Positions 12,749 to 25,915 are shown, numbered from the stretch's first letter. The stretch is DNA of 64,000 bases from Luidia sarsii (GCA_949987565.1 OX465103.1:3766548-3830547); one strand, 5' to 3'. Numbers and translations: made by a program. Notes: generated by a model from the sequence alone, not told the origin.

Positions 12749-13066
12749 ATTTTTCTTACAATTCCTGGAAATTGAGAGAAAGGCAACTGCACAAGTGCTA
12801 CTAAAAACCCCACAGCAGTATGAATTTGTGTACATTTGAATTTCACTCTTGCATTTCCTTTTTGTAATATTTTCTGCGGAAACAAGAATCATGCATTGCT
12901 ATGGACTAAGGCAGTTTTTTAATTGCTTATCCCAGTAGTTTTCCACCCCAAACTGCCTCTCCTGGTTGGCCTCTCCTGTCATCATCAAAAAACCAGTGCT
13001 TGTACATGTGTACTACTGTATTTTTGTTTGCACCAACTGTTTGGAAAGGAAAATCATAAGTTCTTT

Positions 13067-13580
13067 AAAACCCTAACCTTCCTCAATCCTCCACAATCCT
13101 CTGGGGGGCAATGGAGGATTGTGGAGGATTGAAGCAGGTATGAAAATTTCCAGTTTGCGGATTGTGGAAGATTGAGGAAGGTTGTAAAATTTACACTGGA
13201 GGATTGTGGAGGATTAAGGAAGGTTTTAAATTTACACCGGAGGATTGAGGAAGGTTGTTACTTGTTAGATTTACACTGGATGATTTTTGTGGATATGAAA
13301 AGCAATGGAATTTTAACAAAGGGACGTACCGTGGAGCTGCCTACTTAAAGCTCCATGCATGTACGGTCTATAAACAAAGGATCCATTTACATGTACTGGT
13401 ACTAAGCTGTGGAGGATTGAGGCAGGGGGGTACATGTACATGTACATGTACATGTACACGTATACATGTACAAACTCATATTGGAGGATTGTGGAGGATT
13501 GAGGCAGTGAGGATCTTGCACAAACTCACATTGGAGGATTGAGGAGGGTTCCAGGCATGCAGCACTAGGGGGTTAGGGTT
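13067..13580. repeat. Telomere-motif-ended minisatellite element, copy 1
   Basis: It opens AAAACCCTAACCTTCC and closes GGTTAGGGTTAT. Inside are many GGAGGATTGTGGAGGATTGA-type cores, often followed by GGAAGGTTGTAAAATTTACA, at irregular spacing of roughly 50 bp or more. Next to the left end the core appears once in opposite orientation (13079-13101), forming a hairpin with 13110-13132. There is no coding capacity. It is homologous to 31827-32383 reversed. Confidence 0.7.
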
Positions 13581-15001
13581 ATATAAAGTTGTAGTAAAGG
13601 TGGCCATGCGGCTATGTTTTAATGGGAGATATAATATACATGTATGGCATTGGGTTTGATAGAATATAAATGGCAGAGGGTGATACTGATAGAAATAGAA
13701 TATGTGACAGAATTTTGATACATGTACCGTACTGGTACACATGTGGGGTACCGTACTGTATGTAAACTCCATGTACATGTACAGTACAATCTGTGTACGT
13801 TCCATGCTGTGTAGGCCTACATGTATGCATGCAACATTACACAGACTGTCTGTCTGAAAGTGAAAGGAGACTCGATAAATGTGAAAGGGCAGTAAACGGA
13901 TTACGAAGATAAACCCAGAGAATAAATAAATAAATAAAAAGCAAAATGGGGAAGCGAGGACATCTTGTAGTCAATCGGTCCATCACTTTTTTGCCATACA
14001 TGTACATGTACAGTAGCATTCTGTAGATGTGCAGCCAGTTTTTATTACAGTAGACTGCGGGCCATTGTTATCTTGTGTCCTTCAGACGGAGGACTTCAAT
14101 GCAACAACTTTTTGTGCTGCAATTAGGCGGGGGATGAATCTTCAGGTGATGTCATAGCCATTCACTTTTAATTTCAATAGCGAGCGCATTTATGCGCAAA
14201 GGCCATCAGTCAAATGGGAATGATGGCCCCATGCAGGGTTCTGCCTGGAAGCACACCCGCTCACAAAGACGGGTGACGTCTACAAAGTAGTGCCACAGCA
14301 AACCATTCTTGCCCCCTAATAGCCTGAAGTAACACCTCTCTGACAGACAAACATGCATTATATTTGAAGCTGGTTATGAATCAGACTATCAAGTGGGTGA
14401 CAAATTTACAACAACATGACTGTTGTGGCTGGAATGTCTCTCAGTGTACAATCATGTTCATGTATATTCGTGCACCGTCAAGGCACGGTGTACTATGTAG
14501 ATGTTTGCGAAGAGTTCTGCAGGCACATCTGCTTCGCTCCATTAACCAATTCCATGCATTTTCAGAGGGCAACACGATGCCCTGCGCTATCAGATTCAGG
14601 GATAGAGAACCATATGAATATCATGTATCTGCATGGCGAGTAGAAAACCTTGAGCAATAAAAAATATGCAAGTTGTACAGTGTAAGTTTCTCCAAAGGAA
14701 TATTGTTGTGTGTTGTTGTTATTGGGTTTTTGAGGGTTTTTTTTTTTTTGGGGGGGGATCAATCATTCACTGAAGCCATGCAATGCCCCAAAAATGATGG
14801 CCAAATCTCAGATAAGTCTTGCGTTGACACCATGTAAATGAGATATGGATGGGGAAGTGGATGGATATGAGAATGGAGGAGAGGATGATGATTACGATGA
14901 GGACGACGACAAGGACTAAGATGAAGACGAATATGACTGGAAGTGTAAGTCATCTCTCCTGACGATGGGCAGAGCACACGCTGCCCAAATGTTGACTTAT
15001 C

Positions 15002-15017
15002 GTCTCTTTTCAGAGCC
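15002..15017 (+). repeat. Histone-type 3' stem-loop in dispersed repeat, copy 3
   Basis: GTCTCTTTTCAGAGCC has one mismatched stem pair. It is followed by ACACTCCTCGAAAGAGACGA, which includes a purine-rich block like a histone downstream element, then TTCACCCGCAAACTTTCC. Upstream is a second hairpin, GGGCAGAGC...GCTGCCC, and AAATGTTGAC. Confidence 0.55.
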
Positions 15018-15890
15018 ACACTCCTCGAAAGAGACGACTTTGGTGTTCACCCGCAAACTTTCCACATTTACAGGTCACGTCTTGCCCAAAAACGAGATCA
15101 AATATGAACTGGATTGAATGCTGGCTAAAATCTGACCAATGTTTGGGTTTGAGCTTAACAGTATCTGAGAAGGGTAAAAAGGCTCCACTCAAATTGGTCG
15201 ATTCTACCCACACAGGGTTTTTTTCCACTTTATATTCAAACCTGCACTTAATCATTGGCAATGGAATGGTAGACCAAATGTTTTGGTTTTGTTTGGGAAA
15301 AGTGTCAGACGTGGAACAAAACATTCAGCAAAGACAGGCACCGTACTGTCAATCTGTTTGGATACGTTGAGGTTTCTGACAAAAGCTCAAGACCCCCCCC
15401 CCAAAAAAAATGCTAACTTAGTACAGACATTGGCTCCCTTCCCTTACCGACCCTCCCTTCCATTTTCTCTCATCAGATAAAGAGCATTTGTAATGTAAGG
15501 TAAGGTAATTTCACAGACACCTTGAGAGAACAAAGAGGAAGGGGGGATGAAAAATTCAATTTCCACTATCTACGTCCATGACAATATCCAAGCCAGTCTT
15601 CCTCTTGCCACAGTTAATGGCCTCATTATCCAGTTGCCTACAAAAACATTGCTCCAAGATAACAAAAAAAAATTACAAAAAATCTATGCTGACTGGTTAC
15701 GCTGGCCAATGAACGGTGATATATACAGTAACAGGGCAGTGCAAGTCCAAACATTTCCATCTAAGGCACAAAGGCATCTAGACTGAGCCAGTATCGGCAA
15801 GGGTGTCTTTCGCCCACTTCTGATCTGCGATCATTGCTATCAGCTTACAAAATCACCACAAGCTATTATAAATGCTCCTTGAAGTGGATC

Positions 15891-16020
15891 AAAATACAAC
15901 ATTTTAGGCAGAAATATTTCAGTGAGAGGTTTCTACTATAACCATCTTCAAACTGTATAAGTTTCATGTAAATCTGTGAACATTTCTGTTTTTCGATCTT
16001 ACCAATGTTGTGTAGGGGCT
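15891..16020. mobile_element. TTAA MITE, truncated copy (right 130 bp)
   Basis: This carries the same right-hand part and terminus (CCAATGTTGTGTAGGGGCT followed by TTAA at 16021-16024) as the complete copies at 5518-5871 and 59899-60271. The left end is lost, with a breakpoint near AAAATACAACATTTTAGG. Internal sequence such as GGCAGAAATATTTCAGTG is shared with both full copies. Confidence 0.75.
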
Positions 16021-16191
16021 TTAAAGAGCTGCTAAGAGCATTCCAATTCTGAAATATAAATTGGGGTCTTAGGTTTTTACACTTTAATTGGGGCAGTTTT
16101 AAAACCATGGCTCAGGCTCTGGCTCAATGTTTGAAAATCAATTGATGCAATATGAACCAATTTATGAAAATTAATGGCAAATACAATCTCA

Positions 16192-16318
16192 CTGGACTGG
16201 GATCTGAACCCAGGACCTGTGGCTGGTGTTATTAAACCACAGGTCTCGGGTTCTAATCCCGGCCCAGTCTAATTTGCGTTGCCAGTTTCATAAACTGTTC
16301 CCAGTCCCTTTCCCTGTC
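16192..16318 (+). repeat. SINE-like unit with two opposed B boxes
   Basis: GGGATCTGAACCCAGGACCT and AGGTCTCGGGTTCTAATCCC are inverted around GTGTTATTAAACC, followed by GGCCCAGTCTAATTTGCG. It is a palindromic head followed by a diverged tail. It lies in FRMD4 intron sequence about 470 bp from the exon at 16791. Confidence 0.45.
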
Positions 16319-16790
16319 CCCGCATTGTTTAGAAATGAATAAAAATACATCCATACTACTAGGCATGTGGCTAGTTCTAAAATAGATATTCTGTTTTGAA
16401 TCAATAAGACAAAGCTTCAAGTCTCAATGAAAGACCACACTGGGGTTTTTTTCCCCAGCTGTTGGTTGACAGAGCCAGAGCCCAAACCCAAGCCACAGCC
16501 ATAGCCCAAACCCAGGCCAGAACCAGAGGCAGAATCAGAGGCAGAGACCAAACATGAGCAAGAACCAGAATTTAAGCCCGAGCCCGAGCCACGGTTTGAA
16601 AAAAAAAGAGCTGCAGTCCCTTAATCCTGATCTCACAAGTATTGTGTGGAGACTATAAAACAAACAATTCTAAGAGTTTGACGAGTTTCTGATACAATCA
16701 GAGTCAGGCTCTTTTGCTCATCGGGGCATGCTGCCGCCACCGGACGGCAAAGGCGCGGTGAATCCACGAGGGCGCTCTTCTGTCACTTAC

Positions 16791-16885
16791 TTCTCGTCGG
16801 CACTCGCCAGGCCAAAGTACTCCTTCTCTTTCAGGCTGAAGTAGGAGACGACCAGGTCAAGGAGATCGCCGGCTAACAGCTTGGG
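16791..16885 (-). CDS. FRMD4A/B: FRMD4A/B-like FERM protein, second coding exon (F1 lobe)
   Basis: This 95-nt exon encodes 31 complete codons plus two bases. It contains PKLLAGDLLDLVVSYF and then LKEKEYFGLASADE. The PKLL-(K/G)-LLDLV and SLKEKEYFG motifs are characteristic of the FRMD4 F1 lobe and nearly collinear with the mammalian protein. The acceptor is CCCCACAG|CCC (AG at 16887-16886), preceded by a pyrimidine run made by a local GA microsatellite on the plus strand. The donor is GAGAA|GTAAGT. The two trailing bases (AA) join the leading T of the next exon to make AAT (Asn), giving ADENGHYNW; mammals have DETGH at the same place, so the phase is conserved. The upstream intron is about 17.2 kb and the downstream one about 13.3 kb. 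No frameshift or stop is seen. Confidence 0.92.
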
Positions 16886-19653
16886 CTGTGGGGAGAGAGA
16901 GACAGAGAGACAGAGAGATAGAAAGAGAGTGAGTGACTGAGAGGAGTTGGTGAGAGATAAAACACGAAGACAGAGTGAAGGGGAATCAACAAGTCGGTGT
17001 CTCTTGATGGCATCCCTGAGGATAGAAAAATCATCAGGTTCCACTTCCAACTGAGGTCACAGTCATAAGTAATGCTGATACAATGAGCCTCAACTTGCAG
17101 GTACTGTACAGTAAACTGCTGGTGATTACCTCCATGATGTTTAAAAATACTGAATTTATCTAAAATCATTCAAATCATCATTTAAAGTTGAATGCATGGT
17201 CGGTTTGTTTTTGACTTTCCAAGCTCTCTCTGTCCTGGTCCTTAACAGTCTGCCTTTCAGGCAATCGTGATTTCAGTTTTTGTGGGAAAGGGAATGGCAA
17301 GACAGGAGATAAGAAATACATACGGGTGTGAACAAATGATCTAACGTGTAAGAGCCATATAAACATGTACATGTACCTCACAATTCCTGCAATTTACAGA
17401 TAGCTTAATTAAACATTCACAAGCGACAAGCGTATACCATAAATGATGTGCACATAGAGCAGAACTCATATCAACCTCACATAATTTACAACGCACTGCA
17501 GAAGAGCTATAGTTCATCTTTAACACCAAATGCAGTTTGCCAATTTTTCAGAAATGGATAAGAATGATAAAATGCATTCTTGACAACATGAATCTGAACA
17601 CTCTGTTCTATTAGAGACACAAGTTTATTTCCAAAAACCAAAGCAGGACATTGATCTAAATAATTGAAATTTTCGGACATATCCACAACGAAGTAATCAC
17701 GGAGGTACCAAGGGTATAACTTTCAAAGAGAGAACTCAAAGGAGTGCGTCTTAATCAGTTCTGAGGCAGTGACAATTTGGAATTAAACTCTTCATCTGAA
17801 TTTCAATTTATGCATTGGCCAGTACCAACCGATTGACGAGCATCTCTCTCGGGATTGCACTTTCAGAGTCCTTCAAAAAGGAGAGAGTATTTCATACTGG
17901 ACAAGGCGCACAATGGGTGGGTGGGGTTTGGGGAGGGTGGCGGCTAGGCAAGGCAAAGACCAGGTCAATGACTGAGGTCACGACCCAGGGGGGACAGGGA
18001 GGGAGGCCTCATGAAAAACTGCTAAGTACTGTAATCCGAGGCAGGAGATTCAGGCAGCTGGCATTTTATAGCTAGGGATTCATTTCAAAACGCCAGTCTT
18101 CATTGAAATGTTGGCTTAAAGTGCTACTTTCTTGTGAGTGTAGATTTCTACTCAGATGATGACAAGATGTGTTCTCACTAGGGACAGTTGACAGACGGAC
18201 ATTTCAATGGCTGAAGTTACTTAGTGACTGCTTATTGTGAGCATTGCACCTTTCTAAATAACAACATCCGAGGGCCCATTGTCATGAGGGTGAAATTGGC
18301 AATCAAGGATGGCTGGATGTTGGGCTTGTCACCTGCATACAAACTGTCTCAATCATCTCCGTAGAAATGACACAAAATTACATATCTAGCCACTTTTCTC
18401 TGGATTTAGTTCAAGATTCTGAATGGAGAAAGCTACGGAACAGCCCCCATTGTACTTGCTGTCTCCGTAAAATACATTAACCGCACCGACCTCACCCCTT
18501 AAAAAAAATTAAAAGCAAGAAAAAAAGTATAGCCCAAACACTTCTGGAACTGATACATGTACGGTAGTTGTGCAATTTTGATGATTTGGGGAGAGTTGGG
18601 GTTAATGTTTCCGTTCGTTCATGAAACTTATCAAAATGAAATGGTAATTATAATAATGTAATACAGTATACATCATGAAGGATGAGAACCAGACAGACTT
18701 ATTTTACAAGAGTTACAAGAATCATCATGCCTAACTGACAGTTCAGTGTCCAAAGTGACCACCAAAAAAAAAAAAGGGAAATGAAAAAATCCTCCCAGGT
18801 GATTAATCTCCGTTAGAAATACGACCCTCGGAGCCAGGAATATTTACAAACTTGTTTATAACATCTCACGCCTCCTCTCTGATTATGAAACTCAACACTG
18901 GGCTTGTTAGCGAGTAGAGTGAATGGAGAAGGGCTGTCTTAAATCAGGAAGATAAAATCAGCGGGGGAGGGGGGGGGGGGGAAGAAGAAAGAAACCTCTT
19001 AAAAGTCATGTGTCCCATTTCGGCTACATGTATACATATGCACTTTTCTCCCCCAAGGGTGCTCAACACCATCCACAAATGAACTTTGGGCGTCATTAAA
19101 ATGGAGCAGGGGGGGAGACCAGAGGTGGTATGAGTTTATGCAGACCACACCGCCTCCATCCTCTCACTAAGGGCCCAGAGATAAACACCTGCTAATTAGA
19201 CAAGAGACTGGGCGGGTCCAGTTACCGCCGGGTGGCTGCGCCAACGACTGAATGAGCAGATGATAAAATATCCAGATAGTTTCCAGCAGTCCAGCCTACG
19301 GACCATCCAAGTGTGCCTGTATAGTACGCGACTACACAGCAACTTTCTAGCACCGATTACATTTCCCTTTCCTGCTCATTGGATGTGATATCTGACTGCT
19401 GATACAGTACTTTAAATCTGCACCACTTCCCAAAACATTAGAACCTACCTAGGCGGAACATCTAAGGAAAATCAGGGGAGTACATAGGGATACTCATTCA
19501 TACTGTGACTGTCAGAGTTAGATAGGAAAAACATTGATTCCCTCTGACATTTCTAATCTCTTAGATACATGTACATGTGTACATGATAGGTTTTCAAGCT
19601 AAAAGCAGTGTTGCCTGTTTGCAGTGATGCCTTGCCAGTCATCTTGTTTGTTT

Positions 19654-19709
19654 ATGGAGTCTGGCCCCGAAAAGAGAAATATTCCTTCCTTTTTAGGGCC
19701 AGACTCCAT
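19654..19709. repeat. Short inverted repeat
   Basis: ATGGAGTCTGGCCC (19654-19667) is exactly inverted at 19696-19709 with a 28-nt loop. It is probably a small fold-back remnant. Confidence 0.6.
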
Positions 19710-21289
19710 CACAAAAGAGATGACTTACAGTTACAAGCACACGGTGTCATTGCCAACACTCTGCACTCTCTCGGATAAGCCGGACATTTCTCAAAGGAAG
19801 ACACGTTCTACTTATCCCAAAGCCCAATAACTTTTAAAAGTTGTTAAAATAGCAAATTTGACTGGATGGAAAATTCAACCCAGAAACTCTGGTTTGATAT
19901 GTACATGTTAATTACATAAATTTGTTTGTACGTACGTGTATGTAATGTACCAGTGCTCTTCCACCTTAGCTGCCAAGTACTGTAACTGTAGTTATATTAT
20001 GGACCTTCAAAAATAAATATTAAAATGGATTTAACATGTTCAAGACTCGTGTATATTATATACATGCATCTTTTCCATGTGGGGAGCTAGATATTTCTCA
20101 GTTGGCACGTGTAATTAATTAGCATATTCTCGATGAAAAAGCCCTACGTTATAATCTGAAGAATTGTACTTCAATGTATGTATAATTTAAATGTTACTAT
20201 ATTTGGAGTTAAATTAAATAATTACGTAATCTGTAAAAATCCTCATGACGATTTTGCAAGTGCATGTGCATTTCGTAACGCTTCGTAATTCCACTTTAAG
20301 AATGAAATAATTGAATAAATTCAAAGCACTGGAAGGTGACGAGGACGAAGAAAGAAAAAAAAACCCATGTGAGCGCAGTAGCTTGGGGCAAGACTGGCAA
20401 TGAATTTTGGAAGGGGGGGAAGGGCTTAACATTATAGTGCAGCGTGTGTTGCAAATATCACGCAGCAAACAAGACAAGCGTGTTTTGGTGGGTATTGTGA
20501 TGTGCTGAGGTAGTGGGGACCGGGGAAAACGGGAAGGAAGGCAGTCCGCAAATTCCTGCAAGCGTCTCCTTAGTCAAATTAAAATCAGTCGGAGAGGGGA
20601 GGGAGGGAGGGAGATCTCGCTGGGCCAGAGGGGGAGGAGAGAGGTACAGTATCTTGGTTATACTGTTCATGTGCACAATGACTGACGTAAGGGACGTACA
20701 AGGGGAAGGGAGGGAGGGCGGGGAGCGTGTGTGAGGGAGTTGGAGCAGGCGGTGGAGGGGAAGGGTCTTAGGATTGGGGGGGACTCGCAATCTTTCTGCC
20801 CTGGAGTCATTTCTCCGAGAGTAGAGGAATGCGACGCAGCAAGACGAGATGCCATCTCAATAATAAATGCACAGTAATTCCACGCCACACGGCCGCTGTG
20901 TGCCCTGCGGTGCACACACCGAGCACACGCCCCCTTCTGCAGTCAAATGTGTGTCGAAAAACGCATCCATTTACGATGTACATGTAGTAGCACCCACTGT
21001 ACTGTACAGTACACTCGAGACCCGCAGTGCATCTTCACACGGCTGAAGAAGATGAACAGCCGATTGATATCACTCAAGTCCATGCACTACAAAGGGGGTC
21101 GGTGAGATGCTTTACGTCTTTGCCATCAACCAAAGGTACACTGTAGTTCACCTCACCTTGCAAAATTTGCAGGAGACCTTCAACTTCAACGCCCTAACAC
21201 TTCCAGCAAAGGCACACCTCACCAAGTTTGCAATGTGGAATCGTAGTGTACAGACATAATTGTACCATAATTGTTGAGTGCAACGGTCA

Positions 21290-21510
21290 AACAAATCAAG
21301 CAAAAACTGACTGGGAAGTTTTGAACAAGTCCCAGTCCCAATTTTTTCAAAGCTGACTGAAGGAGATTTGTTTAAAAAAAAAAAATTCAAAACCCCAGTG
21401 GATTGAAGAAAAAGTTGATACAAGGACTGCACATGTTTGGAATTATTCATTGCCAGTGGCAGATCGAATCTCCAGAGAGAAGCTACCACTGAGCTGGGCT
21501 AGTGACCTGA
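21290..21510 (-). repeat. tRNA-derived SINE-like unit (minus), interrupted
   Basis: The minus-strand head AGCTCAGTGGTAGC and GAGATTCGATCTGCC (A and B boxes) lie at about 21445-21500. The tail CTTCCCAGTCAGTTTTTGCT lies at about 21300-21325. Intervening sequence suggests a later insertion or divergence. Confidence 0.5.
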
Positions 21511-23585
21511 TTGTCTTCTTTTTCTGGCGAAAATATTGCGGGCCTATAAATCACCCGTTCCGATAATGTTATCTACAAATGAGGTTATGGGGAAGGGGAT
21601 GTGTGATTGCTTGTGGGTGGTTGGCAGGGGGTTGGAAAGGTGGAGCAGAGGCCATCAATGTGGTTTTCTCTACCACCTCTGGGGGGATGGGGGAGAGTGG
21701 AGGGAGAGAGGGCTCACTCCCTGTGATCTAATTGCGGTGTTGGGGGAAGCTTTGAGGGATGGGAGGGGTGGACAGTTGGCCCCTGTCGTTTCTTTCCAGG
21801 GCAGGTGGAGGAATTCCAGAGGGAGGAGAGGGAAGGCAACAAGATCCAGGGCAATTTCACACACACACTTCCTCTTTCTCCAACATTACTCAATATCACC
21901 CCCCCCCCCTTTCCCTCCCTCTGGAAAATATCGCCCTACCAGATTAAATTTCATCAGGACGTTTTTGACAAACAAAAATTAGCAAATATTATGAAGAAGA
22001 AACTACATCCCTCCTTGGTTTGTAATGATGGAAGGTTATATTGATTATAATCAAAATGTATTTGGAAAATTCAGGTGGAGCCCGGCGATGTTTCAATTCC
22101 TAAAAGCAGAAGAGAAAGGTTTGCCTTTGAGAAGGCTCCCACTGGGATTAAAACATCATCAATTCATCATGCACTCTTTTTTTTTTTAGATTTCCATTTT
22201 TGTTTAGAGTCAGTGAGGAGATTGTGATATGTTTCAAGATGAGTTTCAAAGGAATCACAATGGACCAAGTGACATCATGATGGGGACCTTTTCATAGAAA
22301 TTCTGTAATACTTTGAAAGGTTAGTGTTACCAACCATACGGTAACAATGTACATGTACATGTATCATTATCCCTGGGTTATCTCAAGATGAAATGTGTAC
22401 ATGCAGGTCCAACATCAAAGCCAGAACACTGGATACCCCACCTGGGAACCACTTCAATTTCCCTAGCCATTCAATTTCTGAGATGAATGTACCGACCTTA
22501 GATTCACTTTGGTCTCTAGAATGATCAGATCCTGTATGTCTGTCAGCAGAAGCAGTGGATGAATCCTCTTCAGACTATCAACCACATCCAGGAGGGGAAT
22601 GATTTATGTATGCCATGGTGTACTGTATGTTTACCAACTATCACCCCCTTTCACTCCCATTCCTTTCATCCTGCCTTCTTTGATCCCTCGACTTTCCCTC
22701 TAGAGGTGATCTCATCCTGGTTAGGTCTACCAATACCTCCTTGGGTCTACCCACCAGCTTTCCTTCTTGATCCATCCTCTGTCATCTGTATCGTATCGTG
22801 TTACGTGTATAACATACTCCCTTCTCCAGTATGACTGAGTATCTGTTTCTGTCCCTGTCATACATGCACACATGTTCTACCATACCAGTCCAGCACTCCC
22901 TATAAATCTGATAGATACATGTATGCATATGAATTATGGCCATTACATGTAAAGTGCAGCTTAACTTTTGTGCAGGCTATTCATTTAAGTAAGTAGGAAA
23001 CCTCAAAACAATACACATTGTGTTCCGGTACATCTCTGTCCTTTAATACACTTTTTCAAGTTACATGTACATTCATAATTTTATTACAAATTGTAAATAA
23101 ACATGAGCATTTAAAGTGAATGTTTGGATACATTTCATGGGATTTGCCCAATAAATCAAACTTGATTTATACTTAATAATTAAATAAATTAATGTACATG
23201 TATACACATTTACAGTACCGGTACATGTATACATGTACAGTATAATTATAGTTTGGCTATTGGATACATTTGGAATCACTGCTATATACCGGTAGGTTTT
23301 TCTATGCATCCAGTAACTGCTTTAGTATAGACCAGGCCACTGCTCATAACAACAGACATACATACACGTGTACATGTATGTACTGTACATTAGCCATAGC
23401 CATAGCCACTGAACTGGTTTGGCCTTGCCCTGCAATAGGATTAGCCATGAGCCAAACCAGTTGCTGCACACTGCACTGTAGTGAGCCACTGCAGAGACCA
23501 TGACCATCAATTTGAGGAGCTCCGGTCTGCAAGGCCAGTAATTCTTGCTATTACTTACAGTATATTAGTATTAGCTGCCATTCCC

Positions 23586-23900
23586 TACCTACATGTACAT
23601 GTACATACAGTATGTAATTCATCAAGCAAGAGGTAATGGGCATTGGTTGAACACTATGAACAATACGCTAGTACTATACATGTACATGTACCATGGAGGA
23701 ATCCTTCCTCCATGGTACAGTACATGTACTGTAGTACACATGTACACGTACTGTACATGTACATGTACTACACCCACCATACATGTACGCATTATGGCAT
23801 GATGGTACAAATGTACCACTGATTCCTCCATGATGGTACAGAGTACTGTAGTAATGAGTCTGTACATGTAGTAAACATGTTCATGTACAGTTTGTGCAAA
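23586..23900. repeat. ACATGT array with nested palindrome
   Basis: ACATGT/TGTACA units over about 300 bp. They include a perfect 14-bp-arm palindrome, GTACCATGGAGGAA / TTCCTCCATGGTAC with a 3-nt loop, at about 23689-23719, and a related, diverged copy near 23812-23838. Confidence 0.8.
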
Positions 23901-24049
23901 AATAATCAAATGACAAATTATACTATTCATTAATTCTGATGAAAATGTACAGTTGGGGGGGAAACTAATTGTTAATAAAATACAACTGAAACCATTTTTA
24001 ATCCTGACTCTACATGTACCTGAACCTTCAAAATACAAAGAGCAACCAT

Positions 24050-24275
24050 GTTTGTTGTACTACTGTACATTGTACATGTGGGTCTAAATGTACACTAGTA
24101 CATGTACATGTACACTTTGTGTACATTTCAGGAGCACGGGAATTAAGACATGCATGTACACGTACACTGCACATGTACAGTACACAATCTGTGTACATAT
24201 GTACATTACACTGCTGTACATGTACAGTTGTACATGTACAGTTGTACATGTACATGTACATGTAGAACACATTCA
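24050..24275. repeat. ACATGT array
   Basis: Dense TGTACATGTACATGTACA units interspersed with TACAGTTG variants. Confidence 0.85.
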
Positions 24276-25671
24276 ATGCATGAACAATGATACACCCACT
24301 GTAGTGACTGTACATACATCCATTAGCCTGGATTTGGACACTACTGACACTAGCCTCAGGAGTCTACTCAAATGTAAGTTTTCTTCCCCTAAAACTGTAA
24401 CCGGGTTGTCAATCCAAAGTGTCAAAGAAACAGCCCACCCAGACACGCCTTTAGCCAAATCTCTACTCAGTCTCTGACCACTGAAGTACACCTGCACAAG
24501 TACACTTCTTCACGTTTTCTTCCGAACCCCCCCCCAAAAAAGTGGCATGTGCGTATATTACCCCTTACGGGCATACATGCACTGTACGGTGGTGATTTTT
24601 ACAGATGGATAGGAAGCCACAACATCCCAGCTAACCTTAAAACTGTAGGAACTTTAAGCCACCAGTTGGGTCAGCCCTTAGCGCTAAGTCAGAAAGACAG
24701 AAAAATCCCTAATTGAATTTGGCCGACGTTCCTCCACTGTTGTGCAAATTAGTCGGAGGCGAAGAGGAAAAGCTACGGGTGTCACTCTGCGGCCCAGATT
24801 TCACCCAGTCGCCCTCGGGGGGAAGGGAGCCGAAATCCCGAGGCTCATGTCACACTCTGAGACAGCAGTAATGATCTTATCCTTCACACACCCTCCAGCG
24901 AGGATCTAAACATCTCCAGTACTGCTCTTACATCGTCCAGGTCCAGTTTCTACCACGGACGGGAGGGTTCTTTTTTCCACGGATTCCACAGAAACAAACT
25001 GCTGACCCCGGTGAATGGATTACTGCACACGTGGCCAATTTTCTCAGCGCTGCAACATTCTTAAAAAAAATTAAAAAATCCAACAAATTTTGAACCAAAT
25101 TTCGCTTCAGCAAACCATAAACAAATCTGGCTTGGATAAAATTCACACGTACGGAAATATCTGGTTGCCAGGGGAGGGAGAGATAAAAAAAGAAAAAAGA
25201 AAAAAAAGACAGAAAATAAATTGTCCGACATAATTCCGCTTGATTGAGCTGCTGAGTAAACAATAGCCTAGTGCATCCGGACCGATCAACGTCACTCGAA
25301 AATCTCTCCGGTAATCTCGTAAAAAAAATAGTCTTTCTTTAATGAAAACTCAAGTAAGGCACTTCACACTATTGAATCTCTGGTTCCAATATTGGCCCAG
25401 GATGGTACAGGGTAGAGTACAGGAATGCCTGCGAGGCATTGAGAAGAGTAATCTCTTGCATCTTTCTTACTCTCGCCCGCCCAAAAGGAAAAAAAAAGGG
25501 GGGGGGAATGGAAAATATTTTTACAAATTTGACAAATTCTTCACGGGCGACGGAATTCCTTTATTTCTAACTTCTCTATCTTGTTTTTTATTTCTTTAAC
25601 CCAAGGGGTGAATTTCAGCTTGAGATAGTTTTAGTGATAAGAGACCACTGGTTTTGAAATAAAAGTGAGTT

Positions 25672-25915
25672 ACCTGTACAGTATGTGGGACAAACCTATG
25701 CATACTGTACAATGTACTGTACATGTACATCAACAGTACATGTACATGTACATGTACTGTACACAAATGTACATATAGGTGTACATGTGTAGGAAATTGA
25801 GTATTCAAGCTTTTTATGCTGATTGCAATACATGTGATGATGTGATACTGATAGACGCATATTGTGCCTACACGTACGTATGTACATGTACATGTATGTA
25901 CAGTATACCGCACAA
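25672..25915. repeat. ACATGT array
   Basis: Dense TACTGTACATGTACATGTAC units, with short unique stretches in the middle. Confidence 0.8.

Larger units (their letters stand above)
3458..16790 (-). other. FRMD4 intron, 13.3 kb
   Basis: Non-coding apart from repeats: a TTAA MITE (5518), SINE-like units (6430, 9130, 12636, 16192), a GC-rich MITE (10450), hairpins A and B (11206, 11495), a telomere-ended array (13067), a histone-type stem-loop (15002) and a truncated MITE (15891). I see no gene in the stretches 6700-8850 or 14040-15000. Confidence 0.8.

Noticed and set aside
21536..21982. 148-codon plus-strand frame rich in Gly/Arg/Trp
   Set aside because: Low-complexity purine-rich DNA; no domain, and overlapping frames are equally open.
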